Positions 7,732-17,745 are shown, counted from the first letter of the stretch. The stretch: DNA of 64,000 nucleotides from Ensifer sp. LCM 4579 (GCF_001854885.1 NZ_MDDV01000017.1:45591-109590), one strand, 5' to 3'. A program made the numbers and translations. The notes: generated from the letters alone by a model not told the origin.

Positions 7732-10101
7732 TCAGGCGGCCGTGTAGCGTGCCTCGGGTACATCCGGTTCGATGTAGTATTTGCCGTAACGGTGCCGATA
7801 TTTCTCCGCACCGTCGAAGTCGCTGTATTTCTGCAGCTCCTTCATATCGGTCTTGTTGAGAATGACGCCGAGAACCTTGGCGTCGATCTGCGGCTCGGAA
7901 TTGAGGAGATCACGCACGAGCCTTGTCGGTGTCCTGCCCCATTCGACGACGAAGAGAACGCCGTCGGCGAGTGGCGCGAAGGCCTTCGCATCGACCACCG
8001 GGGCGAGGGCCGCGAGGTCGACGACGACATAGTCGAAGGAATTGCGGGCGTTCTCGATCAGCCCCGCCATGGCAGGCGATGCGAGCAATTCATTGCTCTG
8101 ATGTCGCCTTTCGTTCGATGTGCCGCCGCCTGCGGGCAGGATTGCGAGCTTGGAGCGCTGATCCACCTTGATGCCTGCGGGCCAAGTGGCCTCGCCCGTC
8201 AGCACTTCGAACAGCCCTCCACGCGGCGCAGGCGTGATCAACCGGGTCAGGCCGGGCTTGCGGATATCCGCGTCGATCAGCAAGGTTCTCTTGCCGCTTG
8301 CGGCGAGAAGCGCCGCAAAGTTTGCCGCCACGACCGATTTGCCCTCGTCGGGCAGCGCGGAGGCGATTGCGATCACCCGGCTCTCGTTGCCGGGCAACAT
8401 GTGATCGCAGGCGAGTTTTGCATTCCGGAAGGTCTCCGCGAAGGCCGAGCGTGGCGCTTCGATGACGAGGCGCGAGAGTCGCGGGAATGGCAGAGAAGTC
8501 TCCTCCGATTCCTGTGGCGGGCGGTCGGAGCCGAATCGCGCCCGCACGAGCTCCGACGCTTTCTTGTGCCGGGACCCGACCAGGGGCAGGTAACCGAGCG
8601 ATCGGTGGCCGAGGGCCGAGCGTACGTCACCTTCCGTGCGGAACGTCCGTTCGCGGAATTCCAGAAATGCCGCATAGGCACCGCCGACCAGAAGTCCGAG
8701 CACCGCCGAAAGCGCGAGCGTCATCGTCTTCTTCGGGCTCGAGGGTCCAACCGGAACACCGGCCTCGGAAATGACGCGAGCCTTGGCGATCGGGAAGGAG
8801 CGCTGCTGTGTCGCCTGCTCGTAGCGGCCAAGATAGGACTCGTAGAGCGACTTCAGCGCCGCAGCTTTCTGTTCCAGCCCGCGCAATTGCACGAGCGCTT
8901 GGCTGGAGTCGGAATTCTTGCCGGCAATACCTTCGATGCTCTCGCGCAGGGATGCCTCGCGCGAGCGGGCGACTTCATATTCGTTCCGGTAGCTGGCCGT
9001 CAGCTGCTGCAGTTCCTGATAGATCTGCCGCGCGATGTCCTCGCGCTCTCGGCGCAGCGAGACGGCCTGGGGATGGTCCTCCCCGAAATTTTCGGAGACT
9101 TCGCGTTCGCGCTTGCCAATGGCGAGATAGCGGGTGCGGAGCTCCTTTATCACCGAATTGTCGCCCTCTTTTGGGGAGATGGTGGCGTTCTTGACCGCGC
9201 CCTCCGGTCCCTGATCGACAATAGATTTGTACTGGTTGTAGCGTGCCGAGGCGCTCGCCGTGTCCGCCTGTGCGACGATGAGCTGACCGTTGAGATCGGC
9301 GAGCTGTTGCTCGGACATCAGTTCGCCGCGGGCGGCCGTGAGCCCCTTTTCGCTGCGGAAACGTTCGACTTCGAGGGCCGCCGTCTGCGAACGCTGTCTC
9401 AGGTCATCGAGCCGCTCCTGCAGCCAGACTGTCGCCCGCTCCGTCGCTTCGAAATTGGCGTTCAACTGATCCGTGAGATAGGCGTCGGCATAGGCCCGGG
9501 TCACCGTAGCCGCCAGACGCGGATCGCTGGAGCGGTAGGTGAGCGCCACCACCGAGCTTCGTGACACGCGCTCGACATTCAGTGCCTGCTGCAGGAGTGC
9601 GGCCGCCTGCAGCCGACGTCCGTTGCGCGCAGCCTCTTCCGAGACAGCCGGTCCACTCGAAAAGATACCGGTTGCCGACTTCACCCAGCCCATGACGATT
9701 GCGACCGGCGAACGCGGTGGATTGAGGATCGTCTCGTTCTCCGAAAGGTTCAGCGCGTCCACCACGCGCAGCGCCAGTTCGCCGGACTTCAGGATTTCCA
9801 CGGCGCTTGCTATCTGGTTGTCGAGCAACTGGCTGTTCGTGGGTGTTCTCTCCTCCTCGGCATATTTCGACAGGTCATCGTCGAGAAGGATGCTCGTCAT
9901 CGAGGTATAGAGCGGCGTCGTGAAGAGGAGATAGGCGACTCCGAGCATGATGAAGAGCACCATGAAGCCCACCACCAACCGCGCCCGGCGAATGACGGCG
10001 GCAAAAAGCCGATCGAGATCGATAAAGCCGTCCGGCTGGTCGTCGCGGGGTATGATGCTCAATGGCACGCTTTTCTGTTTCATCGGGGCCGCTCTGTTCA
10101 T
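7732..10101 (-). CDS. exoP: polysaccharide co-polymerase / tyrosine autokinase ExoP
   Basis: A 789-residue inner-membrane protein that controls polymerisation and chain length of the exopolysaccharide. A Wzz-type N-terminal domain has a first membrane segment near residues 30-50. A long periplasmic coiled-coil region follows, then a second membrane segment near 480, and a cytoplasmic BY-kinase domain with a Walker A motif (PDEGKS) and a downstream LLIDADIR motif. The last 34 residues hold six tyrosines, the usual autophosphorylation cluster. The start at 10101 is chosen for its GGAG site; the frame extends to 10305 only by running into exoN. It is the last gene of the exoL-A-M-O-N-P group. 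Confidence 0.95.
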   Translation of the reverse strand: MNRAAPMKQKSVPLSIIPRDDQPDGFIDLDRLFAAVIRRARLVVGFMVLFIMLGVAYLLFTTPLYTSMTSILLDDDLSKYAEEERTPTNSQLLDNQIASAVEILKSGELALRVVDALNLSENETILNPPRSPVAIVMGWVKSATGIFSSGPAVSEEAARNGRRLQAAALLQQALNVERVSRSSVVALTYRSSDPRLAATVTRAYADAYLTDQLNANFEATERATVWLQERLDDLRQRSQTAALEVERFRSEKGLTAARGELMSEQQLADLNGQLIVAQADTASASARYNQYKSIVDQGPEGAVKNATISPKEGDNSVIKELRTRYLAIGKREREVSENFGEDHPQAVSLRREREDIARQIYQELQQLTASYRNEYEVARSREASLRESIEGIAGKNSDSSQALVQLRGLEQKAAALKSLYESYLGRYEQATQQRSFPIAKARVISEAGVPVGPSSPKKTMTLALSAVLGLLVGGAYAAFLEFRERTFRTEGDVRSALGHRSLGYLPLVGSRHKKASELVRARFGSDRPPQESEETSLPFPRLSRLVIEAPRSAFAETFRNAKLACDHMLPGNESRVIAIASALPDEGKSVVAANFAALLAASGKRTLLIDADIRKPGLTRLITPAPRGGLFEVLTGEATWPAGIKVDQRSKLAILPAGGGTSNERRHQSNELLASPAMAGLIENARNSFDYVVVDLAALAPVVDAKAFAPLADGVLFVVEWGRTPTRLVRDLLNSEPQIDAKVLGVILNKTDMKELQKYSDFDGAEKYRHRYGKYYIEPDVPEARYTAA

Positions 10102-10153
10102 ATTCTTCTCCGGTCCTCTTCCGGTGGCCGTGACCGACCACCGGGGAATCTTC

Positions 10154-11059
10154 TTATGCCGCGCGGGTGCGGCTTTCGTGAGACAGGACGATTTCGCGAA
10201 CAGACTGGAACACGGTTTCGCCGATATCCGCTCGAGCAAGCGCGAAGGTGACGTTGGCCTCGATGAAGCCCTGCTTGGAGCCGCAATCGAAGGTGCGGCC
10301 TTCATAGGGATGAGCGTGGAAGGCTTGCTCGGCCGAAAGCTTGAGCATGCCGTCCGTCAATTGGATCTCGTTGCCGGCGCCACGCGGCTGGTGCGCCAGG
10401 ATCGAGAATATCTCCGGTTGCAGGATATAGCGGCCGTTGAGATAGTAGTTGGAGGGCGCTTTGCCGGGCGCCGGCTTCTCGACCATTTCGCTCACGGCGA
10501 AGCCGTGCCGCACAGCATCACCCTTGCCGACGATGCCGTATTTGGAGGCGTCTTCGGGCGTGCATTGCTCGACGCCGACGACATTGCCGCCGACTTCGCG
10601 GTAAAGCTCCATGAGCCCGGCCATGCAGCCGCGCCGGCCGAAGGAGACCATGTCCGGCAGCAACAGCGCGAACGGCTCGTCGCCGATGAGATCGCGGGCA
10701 CACCAGACCGCATGGCCGAGGCCGAGAGGCGCCTGCTGGCGGGTGAAACTGACGGATCCTGCCTTCGGCAGCATGGCCTCCAACTCGGAGATCTGCGCCT
10801 CCTTGCCCGAGCGCGAGAGTGAGGAAATGAGCTCCGGAGTGTCGTCGAAATGATCCTCGATCGCCTGCTTGTTTCGGCTGGTGACGAAGACGACGTGCTC
10901 GATTCCGGCTTCGCGCGCTTCGTCGACGGCGTATTGTACCACGGGCCGATCGACGATGGTCAACATCTCCTTCGGCACAGCCTTCGTGGCGGGAAGGAAT
11001 CGCGTTCCGCTTCCGGCCACGGGGATCACTGCTTTCCTGACGGTCCTGATACGGTCCAT
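10154..11059 (-). CDS. exoN: UTP--glucose-1-phosphate uridylyltransferase
   Basis: A 301-residue GalU-type enzyme making UDP-glucose, the donor for the glucose residues and, via ExoB, for galactose. The nucleotide-binding signature GSGTR (16-20), with the PK pair at 29-30, is present at the N terminus. The full length is normal for the family. It lies 52 bases upstream of exoP and 27 bases downstream of exoO, the same order as in S. meliloti. A chromosomal galU usually exists as well, so this copy probably serves EPS synthesis. Confidence 0.95.
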   Translation of the reverse strand: MDRIRTVRKAVIPVAGSGTRFLPATKAVPKEMLTIVDRPVVQYAVDEAREAGIEHVVFVTSRNKQAIEDHFDDTPELISSLSRSGKEAQISELEAMLPKAGSVSFTRQQAPLGLGHAVWCARDLIGDEPFALLLPDMVSFGRRGCMAGLMELYREVGGNVVGVEQCTPEDASKYGIVGKGDAVRHGFAVSEMVEKPAPGKAPSNYYLNGRYILQPEIFSILAHQPRGAGNEIQLTDGMLKLSAEQAFHAHPYEGRTFDCGSKQGFIEANVTFALARADIGETVFQSVREIVLSHESRTRAA

Positions 11060-11086
11060 GGTATCATCCTTTGCTCGTATGGGAAT

Positions 11087-12082
11087 TTAGCCCAAGGGGG
11101 ATCGTTCGGCCGCCGCCGTCATGGCGGCGGGATGTTTCGGCCGCGCCGTCAGGCGGCGCAACCGGGCGGCGATCGGCATGCTTAGATGCCGAAGCGCAAG
11201 TGGGTCGGCGAGCGCGGTCCTCAGCGCGCCGGCCAATGATCTCTTCTTCAATTGATCGACGAGGACGAGAAACGAACGCGCCTGGCGGAAGCCGCGTTTG
11301 CGCTTCAGCTGCATCCTTTGGGAGAGGGGATCGAGCGCGTAGCGGCTGAGGAAGATTTCGTCGGCGGCCATCATCGCGTCTATATGCTCGATCCTCAAGA
11401 CGCGCGAGATCGAACCTTCGCGGATATGATAGGCGTAACCGGCGGAGGGCTCCACGGCGCAGCGCCCGCCGCAGGCAAGCGCGGAGGCGAGTAAGATATA
11501 GTCTTCGCCGATGCGCAGGACCTCGTCGAACCGCAGGCCATGCGCCTCGAGAAACCTGCGCTCGAAGACCGGCTTCATATAGCCGAAATTGTGTTCCGAG
11601 CGGAAAATCACATTCGACTCGATGAAGGCGGGGAGCGTGAGCTCCCCGAGTTCCGCAAGCGCCGCTTCCGGGAACATTCTGACGCTGCAGCCGTCGAGGG
11701 AGACCACATCGAGATTGTCGACCACGACCGGCGCCTGAGCCGCCTCGGCGCGGTCGATCATCCGCCTCAGCCGCCACGGCTCCACCGTATCGTCTGCATC
11801 GAGAATGGCGATCCACCGGCCGCGCGCCGCGGCCAGACCGGCATTGCGTGCACCGCCAGGTCCACGGTTGCGCTCGAGGGCGATCAGCCGTAGCCGAGGG
11901 TGCTGCATCGCTGCGACGACGGCAGCGGTCGCGTCGGACGAGCAATCGTCGACGACGATCACCTCCGTGGAGACGCCCTCCTGGGCAAGGGCGCTGTCGA
12001 CGGCGCGGCTGATCGTGTCGGCGGCATTGAAAGCAGCGACGACGAAGGTCACGTCCGGGCTGTCGAGGCTCGCTTTGTTCAT
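11087..12082 (-). CDS. exoO: GT2 glycosyltransferase, ExoO type
   Basis: A 331-residue family 2 glycosyltransferase with an N-terminal GT-A nucleotide-binding fold (VVAAFNAADTI) and a metal-binding DADD motif at 95-98. In S. meliloti ExoO adds a side-chain glucose of the succinoglycan repeat. The assignment rests on family and on its place between exoM and exoN. Its start overlaps the exoM stop by 4 bases (ATGA), showing translational coupling. The exact linkage made in this organism is inferred. Confidence 0.9.
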   Translation of the reverse strand: MNKASLDSPDVTFVVAAFNAADTISRAVDSALAQEGVSTEVIVVDDCSSDATAAVVAAMQHPRLRLIALERNRGPGGARNAGLAAARGRWIAILDADDTVEPWRLRRMIDRAEAAQAPVVVDNLDVVSLDGCSVRMFPEAALAELGELTLPAFIESNVIFRSEHNFGYMKPVFERRFLEAHGLRFDEVLRIGEDYILLASALACGGRCAVEPSAGYAYHIREGSISRVLRIEHIDAMMAADEIFLSRYALDPLSQRMQLKRKRGFRQARSFLVLVDQLKKRSLAGALRTALADPLALRHLSMPIAARLRRLTARPKHPAAMTAAAERSPLG

Positions 12083-13005
12083 CGCGACGGCGCCTCCCGA
12101 ACCCCATACTGCTCGATTGCCTTATGCCCAAGAAGGCCGCTCACGACGCCGGCATGGAGAAGGCCGCGCAAGGCGTAGCGATAGCGCTGAACCGGTGCTG
12201 GAAAGGTGACCGCGGCCGCGAGCACGCAATAGCTGAATTTCGCGGCTGCAAGCGCCAGATTGCGAAGCTGACCGAGGCCATGTGCTTCTTCGGAGAGTAG
12301 CCGGCCATGTGTCTGCCCCGAACGGAAGCGCCGTTTCGCCAGCCAGGAGACCGAGGCTCGCGCTTCCGGAACCGGCTCATGGACCCACGCCTCCGGCGCG
12401 AAGGCGATTCTTCCGCCAGACCGGCGCATGCCGGTGAAGAAGTCCGTGTCCTCGCCGCCGCTTCTGCCGAGCGCAAGTTTGAAACGACGGCCATCGAGCG
12501 AGGGTGCCTTGAGCTTGAGCAGGGCGTTGCAAGTGTAGCCTGTGCGGATATCTCCCCCAACCCAGACCGGCAGCGTCGAATGGAAATCGCCGCGGCGCAT
12601 CCAGATCGGCGCCGATCGTGCATAATGCGCCCTGACGGGGCCAAGCACGGCATCGGCACCCGTAAAGCGGGCGGCCTCCAGGAGCCGCGTGAGCCATTCC
12701 GGCGAAGCGGTCTCGTCGTCGTCGATGAAAGCGAGAAAATCTGCGGTGCTGTTGTCGAGGCAGGCATTGCGGGCGATCGAAATGTTCGATGCCGGACAGT
12801 GGAGGTAGGTGATTGCAAAAGGCAGCCCAGGTCGAAGGGCTTCGACGAGCGCCCGTGCGCTCGGCGTCACATCGTTGTCGGCGACGATGACGGCCACCAG
12901 CGCGGCCGATGGCTGCTTCATCGCCGCGAGAGAGCGAAGCGTTTCCGCGAGTTCCGGCCGGCGGAACGTACAGATGCCGATGTCGATCCGGAGTTGCTCG
13001 CTCAT
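12079..13005 (-). CDS. exoM: GT2 glycosyltransferase, ExoM type
   Basis: A 308-residue family 2 glycosyltransferase. It begins IDIGICTFRRP and has a DDD metal motif at 95-97 within LAFIDDDE. ExoM adds a backbone glucose in the S. meliloti pathway. The start at 13005 is chosen because it overlaps the exoA stop as ATGA; the frame is open to 13161 but the extra residues lie inside exoA. The conserved GGEDTDFF segment in the acceptor half is typical of this subgroup. Confidence 0.9.
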   Translation of the reverse strand: MSEQLRIDIGICTFRRPELAETLRSLAAMKQPSAALVAVIVADNDVTPSARALVEALRPGLPFAITYLHCPASNISIARNACLDNSTADFLAFIDDDETASPEWLTRLLEAARFTGADAVLGPVRAHYARSAPIWMRRGDFHSTLPVWVGGDIRTGYTCNALLKLKAPSLDGRRFKLALGRSGGEDTDFFTGMRRSGGRIAFAPEAWVHEPVPEARASVSWLAKRRFRSGQTHGRLLSEEAHGLGQLRNLALAAAKFSYCVLAAAVTFPAPVQRYRYALRGLLHAGVVSGLLGHKAIEQYGVREAPSR

Positions 13006-13991
13006 CGTGTCGCCCGGTCCCGGAATGAGAGAAGCTCCCGCCAGAAGCCGGCGGACCAGGCGATATGCATGACCATAGCCGAAACCGCCGCAAGCGGCCC
13101 GTAGGGATTTCGCTGACCAAGCGCGATCCACACGCCATAGCCGAGGCATGCCGCCGCCCAAACGCCCAAGGGAATGATGGCGGCCCAGTTGATGATGGCG
13201 AGAAACGCGCCGACGGCGACGGGCGCCACCGCCATCGGCAGCATCTGCCGCACTCCGGGCATGGCGCGGTGTTTCAGGAAATTCCTCGCGCGGCCGCGGC
13301 CATAGCCGAAATATTGGCGGAAGAGCGGCCCGATCCTGGTGCGCGGATAATAGACCATGCTCGTCTTGTCGGTCATCCAGATGCGGTAGCCGGCCTTTCG
13401 CAAGCGGTAGTCGAATTCCGCATCCTCGTTGTGGCTGAAGCTTTCGTCATAGCCGCCGATTGCCCGGAAGGCATCGATACGCATTAGCGCGTGGTGTCCA
13501 TGCTCGACCCAGTGGCCTGCCGCCCCGATCCGGTGCTTCGAGCCGCCATTGCCGAGCTTGGAGTTCTGCGCGACAGCCGTCGCTTTCTGGAAGATGCTGT
13601 GGCCGACGGTCTCCATCGCAACGACGACCGAGTCGGCCCCCACGGCGATCGCTTCTTCCACGAGGCGCACGCAATAGTCGTCCGGATAGGTGGCGTGCGC
13701 ATCGATGCGGATCAGAAAATCGGCGCCGGTGCCGAACTCGGTGACCGCACGGTTGATCGCGGCGCTCTGGATGCGTTGCGGATTGTCCAGAAAAAGCAGG
13801 CGCGACTCGTCCGCGGCAAGGTCACGGGTGATCTCGCGCGTGCCGTCGGTACTGCCCCCGTCGGCTACGACAATCCTCGCATTCAGCGGATCGAGGCAAG
13901 GACGAAGCTTCTCGACGAGAGCCTCTATGTGCATGGCCTCATTGAGGCATGGGATGACGATGAGGCTCGATGTCGAACGGGCCGGGGTCAT
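13002..13991 (-). CDS. exoA: GT2 glycosyltransferase, ExoA type
   Basis: A 329-residue membrane-anchored family 2 glycosyltransferase with an N-terminal GT-A domain (VIPCLNE; ADGGSTDGT; DAH at 97-99). Two or three hydrophobic segments after residue about 245 anchor it in the inner membrane. S. meliloti ExoA adds the first glucose (beta-1,3) to galactosyl-pyrophosphoryl-lipid made by ExoY. Its start overlaps the exoL stop, and its stop overlaps exoM, so exoL-A-M-O are one translationally coupled unit. Confidence 0.93.
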   Translation of the reverse strand: MTPARSTSSLIVIPCLNEAMHIEALVEKLRPCLDPLNARIVVADGGSTDGTREITRDLAADESRLLFLDNPQRIQSAAINRAVTEFGTGADFLIRIDAHATYPDDYCVRLVEEAIAVGADSVVVAMETVGHSIFQKATAVAQNSKLGNGGSKHRIGAAGHWVEHGHHALMRIDAFRAIGGYDESFSHNEDAEFDYRLRKAGYRIWMTDKTSMVYYPRTRIGPLFRQYFGYGRGRARNFLKHRAMPGVRQMLPMAVAPVAVGAFLAIINWAAIIPLGVWAAACLGYGVWIALGQRNPYGPLAAVSAMVMHIAWSAGFWRELLSFRDRATR

Positions 13992-15208
13992 GGCATTCCA
14001 CTTTCATTGTGTCGGGCATTGTGTCGGGGCGCCGTCATTGCCGGGGTCGGTGCGAATGCATGCGGTTCGTGCGTGAGCGCCGCCAGCCGCTGCACCAGCG
14101 CCTCGCAGTCGGCGCGGTTGAAAACCCAGGTTGTTACGTGGCACTGCTCGATGCGCGCAGCGGCACAGGCGAAGCGATCCGGCGTCATTGCGCCGACAAG
14201 GGCGGCGAGGCCGTCGGCACTGGCTTGCTCAAGAACGAAACCGATATTGCGTGCCGATAGGAACCGGGCGGTTTCGGTTCCCCGCATAGCAATCGGTACT
14301 CGCCCGTAGCGGCAACCCTCATAGAGACGGTTCGGCAGAAGCCAGGCAGAGTTTTGGCCTTCCTCGAAAAAATCGATGGCCCAGGTGAAATGCACGCCGC
14401 CATAGATCTCGGGGAGGTCCTCCGGGTTGCGATAGGCGCCGCCGAAGCGCATGAACGGCTCCTGACGAACGAATCCCTCGAAATCGTCGAACTCGGAACG
14501 GGCGGGGCGGCCGCGCAGGACGATTTCGAATCGACCCTCCATCTTTCTGGAAAATTCGGCGAGAAGTGCGAGCGATTTGCTGCAGCGCAGCGCGCCGAAC
14601 CAGCCGATTTTCCATGGTGTGGCGCGCGGGGGATAGGTCCCCGTCTCATGCGCTGCTTCTTTCACGTCGCAGATTTCGAGCACCTTGTTCTCGATGAGCA
14701 TCGGCATTGCTTCGAGGTGCGACAGAGGACGGAAATAATGTTCGAGGAACGCAGGCGAACTGGTGATCAGCAAGCGCGCGTCACGCCCAAGACTGCCTTC
14801 GGCGGCGCGCAAGGCCCGTCCGATCATGTCGTCGCGCAGCATGAGCCGGTGAATATCGAGGCATTCGTAGACGATCGGAACGTCGCCGCCGAAGAGTGCC
14901 GCGGCCCGCCTTGCAACGGCGAGCATTTCAAGATTGCGGGCGATGATCACGTCGGGCTTGCGAAGGTGGCGAAGTTTGCGCTTGAGCGACAGGCATGCGC
15001 CAGCTACGGCGCCGATCCTCTGCAGGAAACGACCGTCAGCAGTTTTTCCGAGGGCAATCGCCACCACGCCCTCGATCGCCGCGAGCGGATTGTCGCTGCG
15101 GCGAAAACCCGCCAGCGTGACGCTTGCCCCACCGCCGACGAGCGCAAGGGTCCTGCGCCGCACGGCAGGGTCGGCAAGGTCCTGTGCCAAATATAGTATC
15201 TGCAGCAT
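13988..15208 (-). CDS. exoL: glycosyltransferase ExoL
   Basis: A 406-residue glycosyltransferase of the GT-B type by general look: an N-terminal Rossmann-like half and a C-terminal half with a conserved PNRLYEGCRYG segment. In S. meliloti ExoL adds the second glucose of the repeat. Identity is supported by its length and its position between exoK and exoA. A GGAAG site precedes the ATG at 15208. The 111-base space to exoK holds a short inverted repeat and may carry a promoter. Confidence 0.9.
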   Translation of the reverse strand: MLQILYLAQDLADPAVRRRTLALVGGGASVTLAGFRRSDNPLAAIEGVVAIALGKTADGRFLQRIGAVAGACLSLKRKLRHLRKPDVIIARNLEMLAVARRAAALFGGDVPIVYECLDIHRLMLRDDMIGRALRAAEGSLGRDARLLITSSPAFLEHYFRPLSHLEAMPMLIENKVLEICDVKEAAHETGTYPPRATPWKIGWFGALRCSKSLALLAEFSRKMEGRFEIVLRGRPARSEFDDFEGFVRQEPFMRFGGAYRNPEDLPEIYGGVHFTWAIDFFEEGQNSAWLLPNRLYEGCRYGRVPIAMRGTETARFLSARNIGFVLEQASADGLAALVGAMTPDRFACAAARIEQCHVTTWVFNRADCEALVQRLAALTHEPHAFAPTPAMTAPRHNARHNESGMP

Positions 15209-15319
15209 GAAAAACTTCCGTTTTCCTGCCCAGCCCGGGGGCGAGCTTAGTCCAGTTTTTTGTGCGCTGCAACATAACGTTGCATCTGCTCAGCAATCAG
15301 TGGTTTACCCCTTTACTGT

Positions 15320-16114
15320 TCAGTCCAGCCGGCAGGCCACCGATTCGGCGAACTGGCACTCGTCGCCGGCGGCCGTGAAGGCAACCCGGTCAACCTCGAG
15401 CTTCGTCGGCTCCTTGTAGGCAAATGCCCCCATCCAATCGGTCAGTGTGTCGGTTCCCCACAGGCTGAAGAAGATCATCTGGGCGTTCACTGGAATCTTG
15501 GCGGGATCGTTCACTTCGTGCACCAGTTCGCCATTGACGTAGTAGCGAAGCCGGTCCTTCTCCCAGACGAAGGCGTAGTCGTTGAAGCCTTGGTTGGCAC
15601 CACCCGGTACATCGGCGAGGAATTCGTTGCCGCCCTTGGCCGACACATATTGATTGACCTGCACCTTCGCAGTGTTCTTGCCGAGCACCTCGAAGTCGAT
15701 TTCGTCATGCGGCTTCTTGTTGGTGGGGCCTATATAGGTGAAGAAGGCTGAGTTCAGCCCCGATCCGTCCGCCGCCTTGATCCTGGCTTCATAGGTGCCG
15801 TAGCCATAACGCTTGCGCGTCTGGATCTCGCCGCAGACATAATTGCGGTCCCCTTCCCTGCGCTCCTCGAAGGTCAATTGCAGCACTCCGTTCACCACCT
15901 TCACCTGCTTCTTGGACCAGGTGCAATTTTGAAACGAACCGTTGTTCCAACCGTCCGAGATAAACCAGAACTTGTTGTCGAGCCGATCGAAGTCGTCGAG
16001 GAAGGACGTGCCGTTGGCGCCCTCCTGGGCCACGGCAATATGTCCGATGCCGACGACTGAGAATGTCGCGGCGAGAGCAAGGCAATAGAGACGCCTAAGA
16101 CGGTCGATTTTCAT
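15320..16114 (-). CDS. exoK: secreted endo-beta-glycanase ExoK (GH16)
   Basis: A 264-residue glycoside hydrolase family 16 enzyme. Residues 1-29 are a signal peptide ending AVA. The catalytic signature DEIDFE (137-142) provides the nucleophile Glu138 and acid/base Glu142. ExoK cuts nascent succinoglycan into low-molecular-weight forms, which matter in symbiosis. In S. meliloti the exoH succinyltransferase gene lies just upstream; here that place is an 874-base stretch without a convincing gene. ExsH at 32.2 kb is a second GH16 glycanase of the same pathway. Confidence 0.95.
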   Translation of the reverse strand: MKIDRLRRLYCLALAATFSVVGIGHIAVAQEGANGTSFLDDFDRLDNKFWFISDGWNNGSFQNCTWSKKQVKVVNGVLQLTFEERREGDRNYVCGEIQTRKRYGYGTYEARIKAADGSGLNSAFFTYIGPTNKKPHDEIDFEVLGKNTAKVQVNQYVSAKGGNEFLADVPGGANQGFNDYAFVWEKDRLRYYVNGELVHEVNDPAKIPVNAQMIFFSLWGTDTLTDWMGAFAYKEPTKLEVDRVAFTAAGDECQFAESVACRLD

Positions 16115-16988
16115 GTCGCGTTACCTTTCTGCTGCGAACGGCACCACGGCTCGGGTCGGCGCGATCGCCCTTCGGTTGCTTCGAATGGAACGTCGCCGGG
16201 AAGGACGCTCCCGGGCGGAGGCTTGTCTGCGGGTTGTGCGATGCACCGCGAAGAACATTCGCTTCGATCACGATTTCAGTCACTCCCCCATTGGGCAGTG
16301 CCGCAGCGGCGGCCGTTTCAACAGAGCAGACTTGAGCCCGCAGCCCGTAAGCTAGGGCACTTGCGGAGAAAAAATATGGCATCACGGCGGAAAACCGGAT
16401 GCAAACCCCTGCAGCATGGCGCCGGGTCGGTGCGAGGGCCGGGAAATCGCAGGGGACCGCCGAACTCCCCAGCCCTGCCAAATCCCCGTTTCGTCGCATG
16501 TTGCGGCAGTTGTGCCGGCCGGAACTCTGAGCGTGATGACACGGAGCAGCGGGACGCGGGATCGCCGCCCCGGCGCTACCGAGCATGTCGAGCTTGGAAA
16601 CTCTTTCCGGGGTGCGGACCGTGGAATGCGGCAATGTCTGGGCAGGATTGAGGGGTGGTTGATTCGCGTGCGGGTGAGGCGGTTCACAACCCCAGAAGGA
16701 ATGGGAAGAGTGCCGCGGCGCTACCCTACGGGTGCAATGGCGCTCGCGATTGCCCCTAAAATGGTACTGGAAAATCGTCAGAAGTGCGTTCATATTGCTT
16801 GCATACTTTAAAGTTTTCATCACGAGAGCGGGCCCGCCGTCCAAAGGCGGGCCGATTTTTATGTGAGCAATTACAGATCCTTAAGCGCCGAATGATTCGC
16901 GTTCGTTATCTTCTGTGCTTCTTCGCCGCAGACATATCCGCGGGCCTCTCGAGGCGTGACGCCGCTGAAGAGTGGCCTTGCTTCCCGG
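16115..16988. other. non-coding gap where exoH would be expected
   Basis: About 870 bases between the exoK start and the exoI stop. Open frames exist on both strands (for example minus 16095-16844 and plus 16416-16811), but their translations are rich in Arg, Pro and Ser and look like chance frames. It holds a CCCCTAAAA motif at 16753 and a strong plus-strand terminator at 16831-16860. No remnant of an acyltransferase such as ExoH is recognisable. Confidence 0.6.
16831..16860 (+). terminator. orphan plus-strand rho-independent terminator
   Basis: An 8-bp all-G/C hairpin (16831-16838 with 16846-16853, arm GGCCCGCC, loop of 7) is followed by GA and five T. No plus-strand gene precedes it, since exoK and exoI are on the minus strand. 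It could end a small RNA or a run-on transcript. Confidence 0.75.
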
Positions 16989-17612
16989 TCACTGCTCTGC
17001 GGTCACTGCGCGTCTTCGGTTCACGAAGTCCTCTCCGGTGATTCGCTCCGTGCGCCCGCCTTGAGACTGTCCGCGCCAAATGCCGATGCCGGCCGATTGG
17101 GCCATGGCTTGTGCCGCGGTATAGAGGCCCTGGCTGTGGTTTGCCCGCTCCAACGCATTGCCGGTCTCGACCAGCCACCGATTGACGTCCTCGCCGTCTG
17201 CGCGAAAGCAGATCGCAAGGAAGCGGCCATAGCGGTCACGCGTGACGATCTCACAGCGTGTCGGGCGGGAGGCGGATAGAAAGATGTTCAGGGCCCGCGC
17301 GGAAACCTTTCCGCACTGGTAATCCGCTCCCGTTTCGTCGAGGCAGACCTGCCAGCCCTCCGGCGCGTCGACGCCGCTCAACTGAATGCGTTCCCCGGCG
17401 ATTTCGATCGTATCACCGTCGATCACGATGGCGTCGCCAACGATCGGTTCCGACGCATCAGCATTGCCCGTGGCACTCAACAGCGCCAACGCAACCATCG
17501 TCCTCGTCAGTATGGCGCAAGATCCAAGGCGGCCGCATGCCGGCACTGATGCTCGGGGAAGGGAGAGGGCCCTGTTGCCGAAGGTCTTTGCAGCCATCCC
17601 CATGCGCATCAT
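16989..17612 (-). CDS. exoI: thermonuclease-like protein ExoI
   Basis: A 207-residue staphylococcal-nuclease-fold protein with an N-terminal hydrophobic segment (about 38-53) that can act as a signal peptide. The nuclease motifs are present: DGDT (65-68), Arg75, Asp82 and Glu85 in RIQLSGVDAPE, and a second arginine region RDRYGR (125-130). S. meliloti ExoI is annotated in succinoglycan synthesis and has this fold; its biochemical role is unclear. Several in-frame ATGs lie in the first six codons; the ATG at 17612 has a GGGGA site 6 bases upstream. In S. meliloti exoT, exoW and exoV lie between exoI and exoU; here only 133 bases separate them. Confidence 0.85.
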   Translation of the reverse strand: MMRMGMAAKTFGNRALSLPRASVPACGRLGSCAILTRTMVALALLSATGNADASEPIVGDAIVIDGDTIEIAGERIQLSGVDAPEGWQVCLDETGADYQCGKVSARALNIFLSASRPTRCEIVTRDRYGRFLAICFRADGEDVNRWLVETGNALERANHSQGLYTAAQAMAQSAGIGIWRGQSQGGRTERITGEDFVNRRRAVTAEQ

Positions 17613-17745
17613 GCGACATCCCCGCGAGTCGTTGCTGTCGGCGATAAGGGTAAGGCATGGCGGCTGCGCGGCGCATCCCCTAAAACTTAGGGTTTATGTT
17701 GCGCTGCACATCTTCGGGCCTGGCGAGGTGATTTTCTGAGGCGCG

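Noticed and set aside
7792..9564. 590-codon plus-strand frame
   Set aside because: It is antisense to exoP, whose Wzz and kinase motifs are clear. It is a shadow frame.
16095..16844. 249-codon minus-strand frame before exoK
   Set aside because: It overlaps the exoK start, has no good ribosome site and its composition looks random. A shorter version starting near 16375 has a hydrophobic start but no other support.
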